This document shows positions 16,161 through 26,502 of a DNA stretch of 64,000 nucleotides, one piece after another. The notes beneath the pieces are model-generated. The model was not told the origin of the DNA. It saw only the letters and a list, made by a program, of their open reading frames with translations, and ran no database searches. Positions within the stretch are counted from its first letter, which is position 1. Each line of letters opens with the position of its first letter. The translations under genes and the position numbers were made by a program. The stretch comes from Cytobacillus eiseniae (lineage in GTDB: Bacteria > Bacillota > Bacilli > Bacillales > Cytobacillaceae). The DNA is taken from positions 58,911-122,910 of the forward strand of contig NZ_JAGIKZ010000010.1 of the NCBI RefSeq assembly GCF_017874625.1. The letters run 5' to 3'.

Positions 16161-17132
16161 TTGATGTCTAGAGAAAAATTAGAAAATAATCAAGTTTGGT
16201 TATATGTCATTGTCCTAATGATAGCGGCTGGCCTTGGATTATTAGCTCCTGATTTCGGAGGACAATTAGATGTAACCATTTCTTTTGTTATTGCTATTTT
16301 AATGTACAGTATGTTCTCACAGATTCCTTTTACTTCTTTAAAAGAGTCTATATCTAATGGCCGATTTATTTATGCGTTATTAACCGTTAACTATCTTGCC
16401 GTTCCTATTGTGGTGTGGCTATTATCAAAGTTATTACCCGAATATCCACCGTTATTGCTTGGTTTCTATTTAGTTTTACTTACCCCTTGTATTGATTATG
16501 TGATTGTTTTTACAGCTCTAGGACGTGGCAATGAAAAGATTATTCTTATGTCTACACCAATTCTCTTTATTACTCAAATGCTGCTATTGCCTTTGTATTT
16601 ATTCTTATTTATCGGGACTGAAGCAGCAGAAATAGTTGATCCTGGTCCATTTCTTGAGGCATTTTTCGGTCTGATCGTTATACCTTTAGGATTTGCTATT
16701 ATTCTACAGCTCATTGCAAAGAAGTTTCGTGTTGGGAGTAAAATTATCGATCTATCAGCATGGCTCCCTGTTCCATTCATGGCACTTACACTTTTTGTTG
16801 TTGTATCATCCCAAATTGGCAAATTATCCATATATATCGACCTAATTATTAAAGTCATTCCTATCTATATTGCTTTCATGATGATCATGCCGATCATTTC
16901 TAAGTTAATTGCCCGATGGTTCAAGCTTGATATTGGTTCAGGTCGTGCGCTTATATTTAGTGGTTCTACACGTAATTCGCTAGTAGTTCTTCCTTTAGCA
17001 TTAGCCTTACCAGATCATTTAAGTACATTAGTGGCAGCCATAATCGTGACACAAACCATTGTTGAACTTGTAGGTGAACTTATTTATATTCGAATTGTAC
17101 CTAACATCCTTTTACCGAAGAAAACGACTTAA
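16161..17132 (+). CDS. ACR3/BASS-family transporter (arsenic-resistance-like)
   Basis: 323 residues, about ten membrane helices. TPCIDYVIVFTALGRGNE (about residues 110-128) and SGSTRNSLVVLPLALALP (about 267-284) correspond to the two conserved core regions of the bile acid:sodium symporter/ACR3 superfamily. The classic ACR3 Cys motif APCTAM is replaced by TPCIDY with the Cys kept. It is often labelled arsenic resistance protein, but there is no arsR or arsC beside it, so the substrate is open. Start is TTG 16161 or ATG 16164 behind AGGGGG. Confidence 0.75.
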   Translation: MMSREKLENNQVWLYVIVLMIAAGLGLLAPDFGGQLDVTISFVIAILMYSMFSQIPFTSLKESISNGRFIYALLTVNYLAVPIVVWLLSKLLPEYPPLLLGFYLVLLTPCIDYVIVFTALGRGNEKIILMSTPILFITQMLLLPLYLFLFIGTEAAEIVDPGPFLEAFFGLIVIPLGFAIILQLIAKKFRVGSKIIDLSAWLPVPFMALTLFVVVSSQIGKLSIYIDLIIKVIPIYIAFMMIMPIISKLIARWFKLDIGSGRALIFSGSTRNSLVVLPLALALPDHLSTLVAAIIVTQTIVELVGELIYIRIVPNILLPKKTT

Positions 17133-17152
17133 TGACAGATGTCTTGAAAAAA

Positions 17153-17200
17153 GGCCCCCTGAATCGTATAGGCATTTGAACACGATTCAGGAGGGCTTTT
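17153..17200. terminator. Rho-independent terminator
   Basis: GCCCCCTGAATCGT (17153-17166) pairs with ACGATTCAGGAGGGC (17182-17196), followed by TTTTGCTT. It serves the plus-strand transporter gene and possibly the converging lipoprotein gene. Confidence 0.85.
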
Positions 17201-17220
17201 GCTTATCTCTACTATGTATC

Positions 17221-17919
17221 TTATTTATTCACTTTCAACAATTTGATTAATTCGATGATTTTTTCCCCATCACCTGTATCAACATGTACTAGTTTTGTAT
17301 TATTAATCATCCCCTTCATTTCTTCTCGAATTTCGTCAACACTTACATGATCAGGACGAGTTAATCCACCATACCAACGTAAAGGAACGTTGTATACATT
17401 GATTGAGCCATCCCCATTGCCACTATAAGTGACGATTCCATCTACAATACGAGAACCTGTCAATTGAATAACATCCTCTGGATAACTAACATCGGCTTCA
17501 TCACCAGGATTAAGAGGAGTACCAGCTGGAATATGTTGAACAGTTAGATGATCAAGCTCTTGATTTGGGCCAAGTTGCAACCAAACACGAGCATATTCGA
17601 TTTGTTCACTAGAATACTGAGATAATGTTTCTCTCTCTTGCTTATCACCTAGATGTAAGTGACTAGTTTCAGAAGTCATAGTTTTAATGCCCTCTTGTTC
17701 TTTCTCCTCACTTTTAGGAATAGCTGTCAGACTATCACTTGATGAATAATCCATTGATTTAGAGAGATCATCCTCAACTCTTGATCCTTCATTCGTTTGT
17801 GATTGACGTTCTATCCTTGAACCAGACTGTTCTGATGAACCTTCACAGGCAGTAAATATAACTAGTAAAAAAGGGACTAAAGCTACAAAGATATAAATTT
17901 TATTTTTCTTCAACTGCAA
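17221..17919 (-). CDS. Lipoprotein of unknown function
   Basis: 232 residues. Lipoprotein signal with Cys in FTACEG (about residue 25), then about 65 polar, Ser/Glu-rich residues, then a conserved-looking domain with YARVWLQLGPNQELDHLTV and NVYNVPLRWYGGL. The domain recurs in uncharacterised Firmicutes lipoproteins as far as I recall, without known function. Monocistronic. Confidence 0.6.
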   Translation of the reverse strand: MQLKKNKIYIFVALVPFLLVIFTACEGSSEQSGSRIERQSQTNEGSRVEDDLSKSMDYSSSDSLTAIPKSEEKEQEGIKTMTSETSHLHLGDKQERETLSQYSSEQIEYARVWLQLGPNQELDHLTVQHIPAGTPLNPGDEADVSYPEDVIQLTGSRIVDGIVTYSGNGDGSINVYNVPLRWYGGLTRPDHVSVDEIREEMKGMINNTKLVHVDTGDGEKIIELIKLLKVNK

Positions 17920-18282
17920 TACTCCATTCTGATTTTAAATCTTTATTAACCTACTAACTGCACCCATTAGTCGGGATGATTTAAAAAATAATCCCTTTCT
18001 AAATATCATACCATGTATTTGGAATATTTTTGAAGCATCTACTCAAAGAAGGGAAAAGAAGAAGTTTATGTGGGAAAATGTGTTAATTGGATGGGCGACA
18101 GTATGATAAAATGATTAAGTATGAGACGACCCTCTGGTAAGCTTATTTTCTATTTAATTTATCTACTAATAATACAATCTACGGAAATTTAAGAAGTAGT
18201 AGTTGTAATATTCCTATTGGGTTGTCCAATTATTTATCTAGTGAGGGCAATGTCCGAGCTTGATAATAATAAGGAGCGCGCG

Positions 18283-19413
18283 ATGAACGTAATCTTAATT
18301 GACGATGAACAATTGGCGTTAAATTATTTAGAATACCAGCTCTTAGAAATTACTGATTTTCATATTATCGGTAAGTACACTGATTCATTAGATGCTATAG
18401 CAGCAATTGAAAAAAATGGGGTAGACATCATCTTTCTTGATATACATATGCCTGAAATAGATGGAATCGAGCTGGCCGAGCAACTTTTGGAAAAGAAACC
18501 TCACTTAAAAATTATCTTTGTGACAGCATTTGATGATTATGCTGTTAAGGCGTTTGAATTGAATGCCCTTGATTATGTCTTAAAACCTGTCTCAAAAGAA
18601 CGGTTATTAAATACAATTAAACGCATTGAACAAACAGATAGTAGCAGTTCCATTTTGCTGCCGGAAATGGAGAAACTGAACGTGAGTATGTTTCAGCAAG
18701 TATCCATATCCTATGATCAGCAGCAAAGGATGCCCCTTCGCTTTCGAACAACTAAGATTCAGCAATTGTTTATATATATGCTCCACCGTAGAGGTCATGT
18801 CATCGAAAAGCATGAACTGATCGATCTGATCTGGCCAGATTTAGAGCCAAAAAAGGCATTGTCCCAATTGTATACGGCTATTTATAATCTCCGCAAAACG
18901 CTAGCACCCTTTGAACGACATTTTCATATTACCAATACATTGGATGGGTATGTTATGACATTCGAGGATTTACTGATCGATGTTGATGAGTTTGAAAGAT
19001 TGATTCGATCAGGAGATTCATTATCTCATGAGACAATAGCCGATTATGAACAGGCAGTAAATTTATATAAGGGAGAGTATCTCCAAGACTACGATTACTT
19101 TTGGATAATAAATGAACGGCAAAGACTACAATTTTTGTGGACTCGAACAGCTTTATCCATGGTAAAATGGTATCTTTCAAATAACCAACTTGATCAGGCA
19201 ATTGAACTTGGTTCAGCTATTTGTCATCGTTCGCCACTGGAGGAGGAATCCTATTTCCTTCTAATGAAAATATTTGCCAAGATGGAGAAAGGTCTTTTGG
19301 TCAATCAAGTCTATGAGCAATTGGAGAAAGTAATGAAGGAGGAATTAAACGAAAAACCTATTCCTTCTATTACAGAGTGGTATAAACAATGGAAAGTAAA
19401 AAATAAGGAATGA
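18283..19413 (+). CDS. Response regulator with SARP-like HTH and BTAD domain
   Basis: 376 residues from ATG 18283 (AAGGAG 6 nt upstream); the frame opens at 18217. Receiver domain: DDEQ (about 5), phospho-Asp in IIFLDIHMPEIDG (about 54), Lys in YVLKPV (about 104). Then an OmpR-like winged helix (HVIEKHELIDLIWPDLEPKKALSQL) and a bacterial transcriptional activation domain of helical repeats to the end. Such RR-BTAD proteins usually pair with large sensor kinases; the convergent hybrid kinase at 19932-23033 is the obvious partner. Confidence 0.85.
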   Translation: MNVILIDDEQLALNYLEYQLLEITDFHIIGKYTDSLDAIAAIEKNGVDIIFLDIHMPEIDGIELAEQLLEKKPHLKIIFVTAFDDYAVKAFELNALDYVLKPVSKERLLNTIKRIEQTDSSSSILLPEMEKLNVSMFQQVSISYDQQQRMPLRFRTTKIQQLFIYMLHRRGHVIEKHELIDLIWPDLEPKKALSQLYTAIYNLRKTLAPFERHFHITNTLDGYVMTFEDLLIDVDEFERLIRSGDSLSHETIADYEQAVNLYKGEYLQDYDYFWIINERQRLQFLWTRTALSMVKWYLSNNQLDQAIELGSAICHRSPLEEESYFLLMKIFAKMEKGLLVNQVYEQLEKVMKEELNEKPIPSITEWYKQWKVKNKE

Positions 19414-19671
19414 CCGAGTAAAGTAAGTAGTCCTATTGTGAAGTAGAAAAACCAAATTCATATGCTCAATATCAAGCTAAATCGCATACTTTAGACTATA
19501 AAGTTACACTGTAAAACGCAATAGTTTAGCATCTCCTATGGTTTTTATACTATAGTGACTAGTTCTACAACTAATGCATTTTTATCGGGCAAATGAATGA
19601 ACGTGCCTGCTTAAACCTTACATTCATCTAAAGAAGATGTCTTGTTAGTAATCGGGTAACGAGTAAACGGA

Positions 19672-19862
19672 AAATAAGCGGAATTTTTCCGCTTAAATAC
19701 AGAATGGGGCTCATTTTTGGAGAAATAAGCGGAGTTTTTCCGCTTATTCCTTGAAAAATTACCTATTTTTGAATTTTTCGAGTCAATAGGCGGAGTTTTT
19801 CCGCTTATTGACTCTTTTTTTATAAAAAATTACGAATTAAGCGGAATTTTTCCGTCTATTTA
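19672..19862. repeat. Second cluster of four AATAAGCGGA palindromic repeats
   Basis: Copies at 19672-19697, 19723-19748, 19784-19811 and 19836-19862 (AATAAGCGGAATTTTTCCGC type) between two converging genes. The rest of the 19414-19931 interval shows no gene. The last copies can act as terminators for the converging transcripts. Confidence 0.85.
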
Positions 19863-19931
19863 TCCGCTCGAGTGCTTAACCTGACTCCCCCAGCTAAACC
19901 AATTTATTTTTCCATCCTAGATCCGAACTAC

Positions 19932-22900
19932 TTACTTATTTTCTAAGGGGATCTGAAAAGAGACAGTTGTTCCTTGTTCAGGGATACTTTGAATCGTTAG
20001 TCCTCTTCCATAAAGCTGCTTTAGCCTACGATCAATATTTCGGATTCCGATTCCCTTTTTCTTTACCGTACCATTAATTTTCATGAAAAGTTGTTCAAGC
20101 TCTTCCTTCGTCATTCCTATACCATCATCTATGATAGAGATTTCTATATGATTAGCATGTTGTTGAATCCGAATATTAACCGTCCCTCCCCTTCTGCGCT
20201 GAAGTATGCCATGGTTGATGGCATTTTCAACAAGCGGCTGGATAGATAAAGGAGGCAGTTCGAAGTTAGTATATGATTCCGCTTCCCATTGCACCATTAG
20301 ACGATCCCCAAATCGTTCCTTTTCAATGTATAGATAGGATTGAACGAGAGAAAGTTCATGTTCAATGGAGACAACAGGCTCAGAGTTTTTAAAATCAAAA
20401 CTTAAACGCAAATAATTACTAAATTCCTCAAATAGCGCCTGCATTTTAGGGATGTCCATCACCCCAAGTGCGACAATGGAGTTTAGTGTGTTATATATAA
20501 AATGGGGCTGAATTTGAGACTGCAGCCATGCTCCTTCCATACGCAATTGCTCTTCAATCGATAATTTTAGATCAGTTAACGCATGAACTCTGGCCTTTAA
20601 TTCCCTTGCATCGATTGGTTTCTTCACATAATCATTGGCACCTGATTGAAATCCCGCCAAAATATCCTCTGAACGGCCTCGTGCAGTTAAAAGCAGGACA
20701 GGCAGCTCTGAGATCGTAAATCGTTCCCTAATAAGCCGAGTTAATTCATATCCCGACATTCTAGGCATCATGACATCTAAAATCACAAGATCAAATCTTT
20801 TCAATTTTAGTTGTTCAAGCGCCTGTTCCGCGTTTGTGACAGCTGTAATCTCGTAATTTTCCACTTCGAGAAGATGATGAAGGACTCTTAGATTTACACT
20901 ATCGTCATCCGCCACTAATATGCTTGGTTTCACTTTTGAAGAAATATTTGCCTTTGGCAAAGACTCCAGCCTTTCTATTGCTCCTGGCATTTTTTCTATC
21001 GGAACATACGTAATTGGGAAGTCATCCTTTTCTTTATGCTGGTTTTTGAATAAAGGCAGGGTAAACGTAAATACAGATCCTTTCCCCATTGCAGAATTCA
21101 CTGTTAAAGTTCCACCATGTAGTTCGACCAATTGTTTGCAAATACTTAACCCTAAGCCAAATCCGGCGCTAGCCCTACTTGCATTATTATCCGCTTGTTC
21201 ATAAGGTTGGAAAATCCCTTGTAATGCTTCTTCCTCCATCCCAATACCAGTATCTTCAACGTGGATGCGAGCCATTTCATGATTATGGTCACCATGAATA
21301 ATAACGGACCCTTCATCTGTATATTTCACCGCGTTATGAATTAAATTATACAGAATTTGAATAAGTCGGTTCTCATCCGCTTGAACAGCCGGGAAGGAAT
21401 CAGGTATTTTCACCTCTAATCGAATCGGCTTGCCGTCTAACATATAGCGGACCATATCAGCAACCCCGATAACAATCGATTGCACGCTTGTCTTTGTTAA
21501 TTGCAGCTGAACTGTCTTCTCTTTTAGACGAGTAATATCAAGCAAATCATCTAACAAGAAAGACATATGCTTACTGACTTTCATCAATATATCTAAACGA
21601 TTTCTATGTTCATGGCTCGTCAGATTCACTGGATCGTCCAAAATCGATTGAGTCATATTTGTAATACCATGCAGCGGATTTCTAAGTTCGTGAGAAGCAT
21701 TAATTAGAAATTCATCTTTTTTGTCATTTTCGATTTGCAGCCTCTTAGCCAATTGTTTCGTTTCGGCTGTCGCCCAGAAGAAACGGCGAAACCAAAAGGC
21801 AGAAAAAGACAAAACGGAAATAATGAGATCAAACGGGTAATGAATCCACTCCAATCCGGCACGATTGAATATTGTCACCCACATAACATTTATCCCAATA
21901 CTCAAACTAGAAATAAGAAGAAAAATAAGATCCGCCGTATTCTTAAGTGCTCTACTGAAGATCGTAACGGATATAGCAACAAATAGTAAAAGTACCGTTA
22001 AGAGCATGATCCGCGCCATTTTTTCATTATACGAATACGGCACCAAAAGGATCAGCAAAGTAAAAATCCCGCAATAGTATGCAAACCAGCGCAATATACG
22101 CGGATTAACTGATACTGGAAACATATATTTAATCGTGAAAGGGATAAACAATGAAACGCCAATATAAGAAAAGTAAATACTCTTCATAGACCATTCATGC
22201 GGCAGTTTCAACCAAACAGACAGCAGCTTATCATCAGAAACGAGAACACTTAGAATAGCAAAGCTAATAAGCAAAAAGAAGTAAAGCAAACCTTTATTCT
22301 TGCCACCTAAGAAAAATAAAAGAAGCGCATATAAGCCATGGACCAAAAGAACAACCACCAGCAATAGCTGTAGCCCAATAGATAAAGTGGTACGAAGATG
22401 GATCGCATCAAGAGTTCCAAAGCGAATTGGCTTTGTCACTCCACCTTTCCCTCCATATGTATGGTTAGAAACATGGATAATCAAATCGATCTCATTGTCA
22501 TTTGGTTGTACTTTAACAGAGTATGGAATATTTTGTGCTTGGTACTTGTCGAATTCTGTTGAAGGCTGCCCCACACCCGCTGTTAATTGCCCATTTACAT
22601 ATACATAGGATGCACTTCTAATTTCATTTACTCTTAATCCAAATAATTGTGTATGGCCTGGATCAAGAAGAATTCGTAATCGATAGGTTCCAAAGCGAAA
22701 TGAATCCTTTTCTTTATTCACGAAGACCTTATCCCATGTACCTGGAATAGATAGATTGACTTTTTCATACTTAGATAGCTCCCTATCCTCTTCAAACTCT
22801 TCTGGAGAAATGAAAGCAGAAGGGAAGAACTCCCATTCCCCATTCAATGGGAGTGTTTGTGTGCTTGAAAATGCCCATCCTCGTAAATCGAGTACTCCCT

Positions 22901-23033
22901 GCTTTGCTATTGTGTTTTGGGAATAATCGAATGTCGTTAAAAAGTTCATCCATAGCATCCGTATGGCTGTTATTGCTATAAAAAAAACAATAATGATGAA
23001 CGCCCAATTACGTGTTTTTTTATGCTTTATCAT
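19932..23033 (-). CDS. 7TMR-DISM hybrid sensor kinase with second LytS-like kinase domain
   Basis: 1033 residues from ATG 23031-23033 (AAAGG upstream). Order: N-terminal membrane anchor; extracytoplasmic beta-sandwich of the 7TMR-DISM type (LPLNGEWEFFPSAF to about residue 190); seven membrane helices (about 205-415); HisKA with NASHELRNPLHGI (about 447); HATPase_c (NAVKYTDEG, GFGLGLSICKQLVELHGG); receiver (ILVADDD, VILDVMMPRMSGYE, VKKP; about 700-815); then a LytS/YehU kinase segment, QSQIQPHFIYNTLNSI (about 835), with its own HATPase (PLVENAINHG, GIGIRNIDRRL). Two phosphotransfer-capable kinase cores flank one receiver. Convergent with the RR-BTAD gene. Confidence 0.88.
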   Translation of the reverse strand: MIKHKKTRNWAFIIIVFFIAITAIRMLWMNFLTTFDYSQNTIAKQGVLDLRGWAFSSTQTLPLNGEWEFFPSAFISPEEFEEDRELSKYEKVNLSIPGTWDKVFVNKEKDSFRFGTYRLRILLDPGHTQLFGLRVNEIRSASYVYVNGQLTAGVGQPSTEFDKYQAQNIPYSVKVQPNDNEIDLIIHVSNHTYGGKGGVTKPIRFGTLDAIHLRTTLSIGLQLLLVVVLLVHGLYALLLFFLGGKNKGLLYFFLLISFAILSVLVSDDKLLSVWLKLPHEWSMKSIYFSYIGVSLFIPFTIKYMFPVSVNPRILRWFAYYCGIFTLLILLVPYSYNEKMARIMLLTVLLLFVAISVTIFSRALKNTADLIFLLISSLSIGINVMWVTIFNRAGLEWIHYPFDLIISVLSFSAFWFRRFFWATAETKQLAKRLQIENDKKDEFLINASHELRNPLHGITNMTQSILDDPVNLTSHEHRNRLDILMKVSKHMSFLLDDLLDITRLKEKTVQLQLTKTSVQSIVIGVADMVRYMLDGKPIRLEVKIPDSFPAVQADENRLIQILYNLIHNAVKYTDEGSVIIHGDHNHEMARIHVEDTGIGMEEEALQGIFQPYEQADNNASRASAGFGLGLSICKQLVELHGGTLTVNSAMGKGSVFTFTLPLFKNQHKEKDDFPITYVPIEKMPGAIERLESLPKANISSKVKPSILVADDDSVNLRVLHHLLEVENYEITAVTNAEQALEQLKLKRFDLVILDVMMPRMSGYELTRLIRERFTISELPVLLLTARGRSEDILAGFQSGANDYVKKPIDARELKARVHALTDLKLSIEEQLRMEGAWLQSQIQPHFIYNTLNSIVALGVMDIPKMQALFEEFSNYLRLSFDFKNSEPVVSIEHELSLVQSYLYIEKERFGDRLMVQWEAESYTNFELPPLSIQPLVENAINHGILQRRRGGTVNIRIQQHANHIEISIIDDGIGMTKEELEQLFMKINGTVKKKGIGIRNIDRRLKQLYGRGLTIQSIPEQGTTVSFQIPLENK

Positions 23034-23223
23034 GCAATTCAACCTTTACATTTATTTATATATCCTTGTACATTGCACAGCTTCTCTCTTGAATCAATTT
23101 AATAGGATCGATTTTTTTACTATTACAGAATGTGTATAGAAATTGTATATATCAATAAAGTAATATTTTTGGCATACTAACCGAATTTGTGATTATCGAG
23201 AGAACAAGTTGATCTCGTAGAAA

Positions 23224-23272
23224 GCATGGGGACGGTTCTTTCGCTTCCGAAGCAGCAGAACCAACCCCATGC
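23224..23272. repeat. GGGGACGGTTC palindromic repeat, copy 1
   Basis: CATGGGGACGGTTCTTTCGC and its near-inverse ending AGAACCAACCCCATG form a long hairpin just upstream of the HD-GYP gene. A diverged copy lies at 37061-37112. Elements of this kind are dispersed in Bacillus genomes. Confidence 0.7.
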
Positions 23273-23290
23273 TTCTGCTTCGAAAGGAGA

Positions 23291-24322
23291 ATGAGAGTGG
23301 AAAAGATCGATTTTCAATATGCCATTGGAAAAAGAATCAATCGAGATATTTTCAGTGACAGAGGCGTTTTATTATTATCCTCTTCTATGATTATTACAAA
23401 TGAGCATGTGCAGTTACTAGAGAAACATAAAATTATATTAGTAAGCCAGGATGTAACACCTGTTGGACCATACATAGAAGCGAGCCCCCAATATAGCAAA
23501 TTCATGGATGAGATTGTACAAACAGTTCGTCAGATTTTTGAAGAAATACGGGAAACGAGGAATATTCCTCTTGCAAGCTTGCGAAAAGATGTTATACCGA
23601 TGATATATGAAGTAACGAATGAGGAAAGTTTATTTAGCTTATTTGCAACATTACAAGCAAAAGATGATTATACCTATCGACATAATATTGCAGTCGGGTC
23701 CATCTCCACTCTCATCGGGACATGGATGGGACTTGAACAGAAGGAGCTTTTACAGTTAACAACTGCAGCTTTGTTGCATGATGTAGGGAAAATGCTTATT
23801 CCTCAAGATCTTTTAAATAAACCTAGTAAACTTACAAAAGAAGAATTTGCATTGATTAAGAATCATACAGTTTTGGGCTATGAAATCATTAAAGAAACGA
23901 TTGGAACAAGCCATCGCGTTGCACTAGTCGCACTCCAGCACCATGAAAGAATGGATGGCAATGGCTATCCATTTGGGATCAAAAAGGAGAAAATCGATCT
24001 GTTCAGCCGAATTGTTTCTGTTGCAGATGTCTTTCATGCAATGACTTCAAAAAGGTCTTATCGTGACCCTTCCCCCTTCTACGAAGTGTTATTTCAAATG
24101 GAGAAGGATACTTTTGGTTCATTAGATCCAACAATAACAAGGTTGTTTATAAGAAAAATGATGGATTGTTTAATAGGAAGCAAGATCATTCTCACAGATG
24201 GAAGAGAAGGTAAAATCATTCTTGTGCCTACGCATGATCCGACACACCCTTTAATCCAAGTAGGGAATGAATTCGTTGACCTAAGTAGAGATTTGTCTAT
24301 CCGAATTAATAAAATCCTCTAG
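23291..24322 (+). CDS. HD-GYP domain cyclic-di-GMP phosphodiesterase
   Basis: 343 residues. N-terminal region of about 110 residues of DUF3391 type, then an HD-GYP domain: HNIAVGS, HDVGKMLIP (HD, about residue 162), HERMDGNGYPFG (GYP, about 218) and VADVFHAMTSKRSYR. The catalytic HD and GYP residues are complete. The enzyme should hydrolyse cyclic di-GMP in the cytoplasm. ATG 23291 is only 1-2 nt from GGAG; GTG 23297 has better spacing and may be the true start. The next gene is a chemoreceptor, consistent with a motility theme. Confidence 0.88.
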   Translation: MRVEKIDFQYAIGKRINRDIFSDRGVLLLSSSMIITNEHVQLLEKHKIILVSQDVTPVGPYIEASPQYSKFMDEIVQTVRQIFEEIRETRNIPLASLRKDVIPMIYEVTNEESLFSLFATLQAKDDYTYRHNIAVGSISTLIGTWMGLEQKELLQLTTAALLHDVGKMLIPQDLLNKPSKLTKEEFALIKNHTVLGYEIIKETIGTSHRVALVALQHHERMDGNGYPFGIKKEKIDLFSRIVSVADVFHAMTSKRSYRDPSPFYEVLFQMEKDTFGSLDPTITRLFIRKMMDCLIGSKIILTDGREGKIILVPTHDPTHPLIQVGNEFVDLSRDLSIRINKIL

Positions 24323-24481
24323 GAATATTATCTTTAGAACTCTATGAATATTAATCAATACGTTCATCGATAGAAAAGAAATAGGAAGAATGCACGTAAG
24401 CTTAGATCATCATCTACTAGATTAGAATGAAATAATTGGATGATAAATTAGACTAATACAAAGGAGCAAACCTTTACGACT

Positions 24482-26191
24482 ATGATAAATAAATTAAGAT
24501 GGAGAAATATTAAAATTGGTTGGAAGTATTGGCTTTCTTTAAATATTGTTCTTCTTTTAGTAGGGACTTCTACTACAGTCGTTTCCTCCTTACTATCAGA
24601 CATTAAAGAAAATAATGCAATTCAGGAACAAAGAGGAGACCGCGCAATCAAGATTACAGAATTGGGATCATTAATCCGTGCAAAAAAAATTCATATTGTC
24701 AGCTACATATATGACGGTGATCCACAAATGATTATAGAGTATGAAGAACGTCAAGAGAAAATTTCCACCATCAAGTCTGAATTAAATGGAAGAATGTATA
24801 CGGAAGAACAAAAGGCAATATTTGACCAAGTTATAGCTAATGACATTCAGCTTGATAACCTCTTTACAAATGAAGTGACCATTGCAAAAGATCAAGAAGA
24901 TACTCAAAAACTTTCACAACTAAAAGTAGAAACAAACGAACTTCAATCGGAAACAATTGAAAAGTTAGAGCAATTACAATTGATTATCAATGAAGACCGT
25001 CTAAAAGCAGTACAAGACACTCAAAGAAGTGCTGAACTAGCGAATCAAGTATTACTTATATCTATTATCGCCTCTCTGCTAATAGGTGGCGCTTTAATTT
25101 TCATCATCAATCGATTAGTGTCCCGCAATCTCAATCAAGTGGTGGAAGTGAGTAATCAAATTGCCGCAGGTCATTTAGTTGTTGAAAGTCTTGAAATTAA
25201 AGGAACAGATGAAATTGGAAAATTAGGCTTGGCTGTTAATACGATGAGTGATAGCCTACGCCAGATGATTTCACAGATATTAGGGATATCCAAAACGGTA
25301 AGCAGTAAAAGCGAAGAACTAACACAAGCAGCAAATGAAGTAGGGGCTGGTTCTGAACAAATTGCAGTAACCATGCAGGAATTAACATCTGGATCTGAAC
25401 AACAAGCAAATTCGTCTAGCCATATTTCTAGCTTGATGAGTAGTTTGGATCATGAAATTAGTGTAGCAAGTGACGAGGGAGATCACCTTAAATCGGCTTC
25501 TAATAACGTACTAGAGCTATCCAACAATGGAAAAGAACAAATGGAACGTTCAGTTACCAATATGACCGAAATGAATGATTTAGTTATCTCTTCCGTCCAA
25601 CAAGTAACAGGATTAGAACACCGTTCGCAAGAGATCACTACATTAGTAGATGTGATCCATGGGATTGCCGAACAAACGAATTTACTTGCCCTCAATGCGG
25701 CGATCGAAGCAGCCCGAGCTGGAGAATCAGGAAGAGGATTTGCAGTTGTCGCGAATGAGGTAAGAAAATTAGCTGAACAAGTAAGAAGCTCTGTTTCTGA
25801 AATTGCCAACATCATTGGCGGTGTCCATGAGGAAATACAAACTACTGTCGGCTCTTTGCAAAAGGTAAATCAAAAAGTGAAGGAAGGGAATCATCAAATC
25901 TGGCTTAGCCGTGATGCCTTCGATTCCATTAATATAGGGGTATCAGAAATGATGACAGGGATAGAAAACGTCTGCGATAATTTAATCAAAATTAGATCCA
26001 GTAGCAACGAAATCACTGCATCCAGTGAAGAAATCGCTTCTACATCCGAGCAGGCTGCTGCAGGACTTCAACAAGTGTCAGCAACTGCTGAGCAACAAAG
26101 TAGTTCGATGGAAGAAATCATGGGCAATTCAGAGTCGTTAGCCTCTTTAGCTGAAGATCTCAATCAGATGATTCAAAAATTCAAACTATAG
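24482..26191 (+). CDS. Methyl-accepting chemotaxis protein
   Basis: 569 residues. Membrane helix at about 16-38, a four-helix-bundle ligand domain (about 39-190), a second membrane helix (about 192-212), HAMP, then a coiled-coil signalling domain whose hairpin tip is [37 protein letters not shown] (about residues 397-433). The tip contacts CheA/CheW. Ligand not predictable. Followed by its own terminator. Confidence 0.92.
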   Translation: MINKLRWRNIKIGWKYWLSLNIVLLLVGTSTTVVSSLLSDIKENNAIQEQRGDRAIKITELGSLIRAKKIHIVSYIYDGDPQMIIEYEERQEKISTIKSELNGRMYTEEQKAIFDQVIANDIQLDNLFTNEVTIAKDQEDTQKLSQLKVETNELQSETIEKLEQLQLIINEDRLKAVQDTQRSAELANQVLLISIIASLLIGGALIFIINRLVSRNLNQVVEVSNQIAAGHLVVESLEIKGTDEIGKLGLAVNTMSDSLRQMISQILGISKTVSSKSEELTQAANEVGAGSEQIAVTMQELTSGSEQQANSSSHISSLMSSLDHEISVASDEGDHLKSASNNVLELSNNGKEQMERSVTNMTEMNDLVISSVQQVTGLEHRSQEITTLVDVIHGIAEQTNLLALNAAIEAARAGESGRGFAVVANEVRKLAEQVRSSVSEIANIIGGVHEEIQTTVGSLQKVNQKVKEGNHQIWLSRDAFDSINIGVSEMMTGIENVCDNLIKIRSSSNEITASSEEIASTSEQAAAGLQQVSATAEQQSSSMEEIMGNSESLASLAEDLNQMIQKFKL

Positions 26192-26502
26192 AAATAAAGG
26201 GATTGTTCCCCTGCTTCCATCAGCGTCTTTTTATGTCCTACTTGGAAGCAGAAGAAAAATTGACTATCCTTTTCTCTTCGACATAATTCCCAAAATCCAG
26301 TAATCAAAACACTTTACATTTTTTCAAACACTTAAATAAAAGCTAAGGCACAACTAGCATTAATCCACTAGTTGTGCCTTTTTATACGCAAAATTATCTG
26401 ATTAAATCCTGTTAAAATTGTCCCCATGCTCATGCAGCAAGTCGAATTCATTGCCGCGTGTCCCATGAAGCAATAGAAACATCCGTTTAGTTGTCTTATC
26501 CT
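26192..26502. terminator. Terminator in gene-free interval after the chemoreceptor
   Basis: AAGGCACAACTAG (26345-26357) pairs perfectly with CTAGTTGTGCCTT (26368-26380), followed by TTTATA. The rest of the 310-bp interval shows nothing else supported. Confidence 0.85.

Noticed and set aside
19672..19862. CRISPR-like array from the AAGCGGA palindromes
   Set aside because: Copies are palindromic, vary in sequence and spacing, and occur between converging genes; no cas genes.
21735..22608. Plus-strand ORFs inside the hybrid kinase gene
   Set aside because: Antisense shadows of a gene with complete domains.
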